Origin: Prorocentrum cordatum
Lineage: Eukaryota > Sar > Dinophyceae > Prorocentrales > Prorocentraceae
NCBI GenBank assembly: GCA_963575745.1
Contig: CAUYUJ010009447.1
Location: 308,523 to 372,522, forward strand
DNA length: 64,000 nucleotides
Reading direction: 5' to 3'
This document shows positions 63,148 through 64,000 of this stretch, in pieces. A model generated the notes under the pieces. It searched no databases, had not been told where the DNA came from, and saw only the letters and a list, made by a program, of their open reading frames with translations. The first letter of the stretch is position 1; the number at the start of each line of letters is the position of its first letter. The translations under genes and the position numbers were made by a program.

Positions 63148-64000
63148 CTACATGCCCGGGATGGTCCAGGCGGTGACGCCAGTCTGCGGGTTGTAGAAGT
63201 AGGTCTGGCCGCCCTGGGTCACCTGCAGCCAGGGGCTACTGCTGGCGGGCGCTGGCGCGGGCACCTGCGCGGCGGCGGGCTGGAAGACGCCAGCGCCCAC
63301 GCCTGCTGCGACGCCCTGTCCTGGAATCGTCGTGCTACACGGTGTCGTCGACGGCGGAAGGGGCGTGGTGGTGGGCGGCGGCTCCGACACGCCGTCAAAG
63401 ACGGAGAAGCCGTATATCTTCACGTACTCTGGGCAGTCCCTCGGCGTGTCCATCTCGCAGTCGCCCTCTATCCCGCCAGCAGGGTCCGACCGGGAGCCAT
63501 CCATCCAGCCGAGCCCCTCGTTGCTCCAGTAGCTGATGATGGGTGTCATGCCGGCGGCCAGGGCCTCCGAGATCTCGGCCATGCCGTTCTTACCGCCGAA
63601 CGTGTAACTGTCGATCGTTGCCGAGATCTTGCACGGCCTGCCCTCCTGAGAAAGGATGACCTGCATTGCTTTCAGGACGCCGTTCGCGTCGACCGGGAAT
63701 CCGACCTCGACGTCGAACGGCGCCGTCGTGGCCACGCAGTTGCCGTCGGGCCCGTAGTCGGCGGGCCCCCAAGACTTCTTGTGCGGGCCCGTGCCGCCGT
63801 AGCCAGCCGCAGACCCCGCGCCGTCTTCGGCCGTGTGCAGCGTCGACCGCCAGGAGTGCATGTTGGCCTCCTGGAGGTCCACCTCCGCGCACGGCACACC
63901 GCACACGCGGTTGGCGTCGCAGTAGTAGTCGCTACACTCGGACTTCTTGGTGTTCTGGGCGAGCGACGTGAGGTAGACTGCCGCGTTGCAGCCACAGCCA
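63148..64000 (-). CDS. GH7-like (clan GH-B) hydrolase with Pro/Thr linker and WW-like C-terminus (5' end off window)
   Basis: A 284-codon open frame from the window edge to TAG at 63148-63150; the N-terminus lies off the window. It reads CGCNAAVYLTSLAQNT, YYCDANRVCGVPC, then CAEVDLQEAN. The last keeps the E-x-D-x-x-E catalytic signature (nucleophile and acid/base) of clan GH-B, with the following Ala-Asn and the Cys pattern as in GH7 cellobiohydrolases (EMDIWEAN). Later MTPIISYWSNEGLGWMDGS and GDCEMDTPRDCPEYV resemble the GH7 C-terminal half. PPPTTTPLPPSTTP is a linker such as fungal GH7 enzymes place before a cellulose-binding module. Instead the end is WLQVTQGGQTYFYNPQTG then VTAWTIP, a WW-type motif. 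Likely a cellulose/beta-glucan-active or -binding secreted protein. Thecate dinoflagellates have cellulose plates. GH16-like is the alternative. Confidence 0.75.
   Translation of the reverse strand, partial: GCGCNAAVYLTSLAQNTKKSECSDYYCDANRVCGVPCAEVDLQEANMHSWRSTLHTAEDGAGSAAGYGGTGPHKKSWGPADYGPDGNCVATTAPFDVEVGFPVDANGVLKAMQVILSQEGRPCKISATIDSYTFGGKNGMAEISEALAAGMTPIISYWSNEGLGWMDGSRSDPAGGIEGDCEMDTPRDCPEYVKIYGFSVFDGVSEPPPTTTPLPPSTTPCSTTIPGQGVAAGVGAGVFQPAAAQVPAPAPASSSPWLQVTQGGQTYFYNPQTGVTAWTIPGM

Overview
The window looks like nuclear DNA of a dinoflagellate. The strongest sign is a complete 22-nt match to the dinoflagellate spliced leader (DinoSL) on the minus strand at 46343-46364, sitting exactly at the 5' end of a retrotransposon. 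Other signs are very GC-rich, stop-poor sequence, huge loads of simple and tandem repeats, gene-poor spacing, and dinoflagellate-type tyrosine-recombinase retroelements and helicase remnants. Species cannot be fixed from sequence alone; a Prorocentrum-, Symbiodinium- or Polarella-like genome would fit.

Only two cellular genes are supportable, one at each edge, both on the minus strand and both cut by the window. At 1-2670 is a secreted protein with coiled coils, thrombospondin type-1 repeats and a von Willebrand A domain (3' end off the window). At 63148-64000 is the C-terminal part of a glycoside-hydrolase clan GH-B (GH7-like) protein with a Pro/Thr linker and a terminal WW-like motif (5' end off the window). 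About 60 kb of repeats and mobile elements lie between them.

Two large autonomous retroelements dominate, both on the minus strand. (1) 10492-17043: a decayed DIRS-type tyrosine-recombinase element with the A1-ORFs-B1-A2-B2 split direct repeat layout. It carries a membrane-anchored ORF1, RT, RNase H, tyrosine recombinase and a C5-methyltransferase-like domain, and is inserted in a (TA)n tract. (2) 38221-46364: a full-length, probably recent non-LTR (LINE) element. It has a zinc-finger/coiled-coil ORF1 and a 2203-aa ORF2 (endonuclease, RT, CCHC, RNase H, Cys-containing repeat tail). It begins exactly with the spliced leader and sits inside a (GGA)n/(TCC)n tract.

Around these are several small non-autonomous families defined here from the sequence: six copies of a ~140-170 bp TIR element ('TIR-A'), five copies of a T-shaped/cruciform fold-back element ('CRU'), a 251-bp element with 53-bp TIRs, a 179-bp element with 33-bp TIRs plus a relative, and an AGAAGGC fold-back family. 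Tandem repeats include a 326-bp higher-order satellite (7.3-9.5 kb), a 90-bp array (19.8-21.0 kb), a 74-bp array (18 kb), a ~105-bp array (26.6-27.8 kb) and a ~54-bp nested minisatellite (61.4-62.5 kb). Long (CCT)n, (GGA)n, (ACC)n, (TA)n and (TATGC)n tracts are also present. Diffuse CCAAGAGG-rich blocks occur in both orientations. No tRNA, rRNA or CRISPR array was found, and no promoter or terminator could be called.
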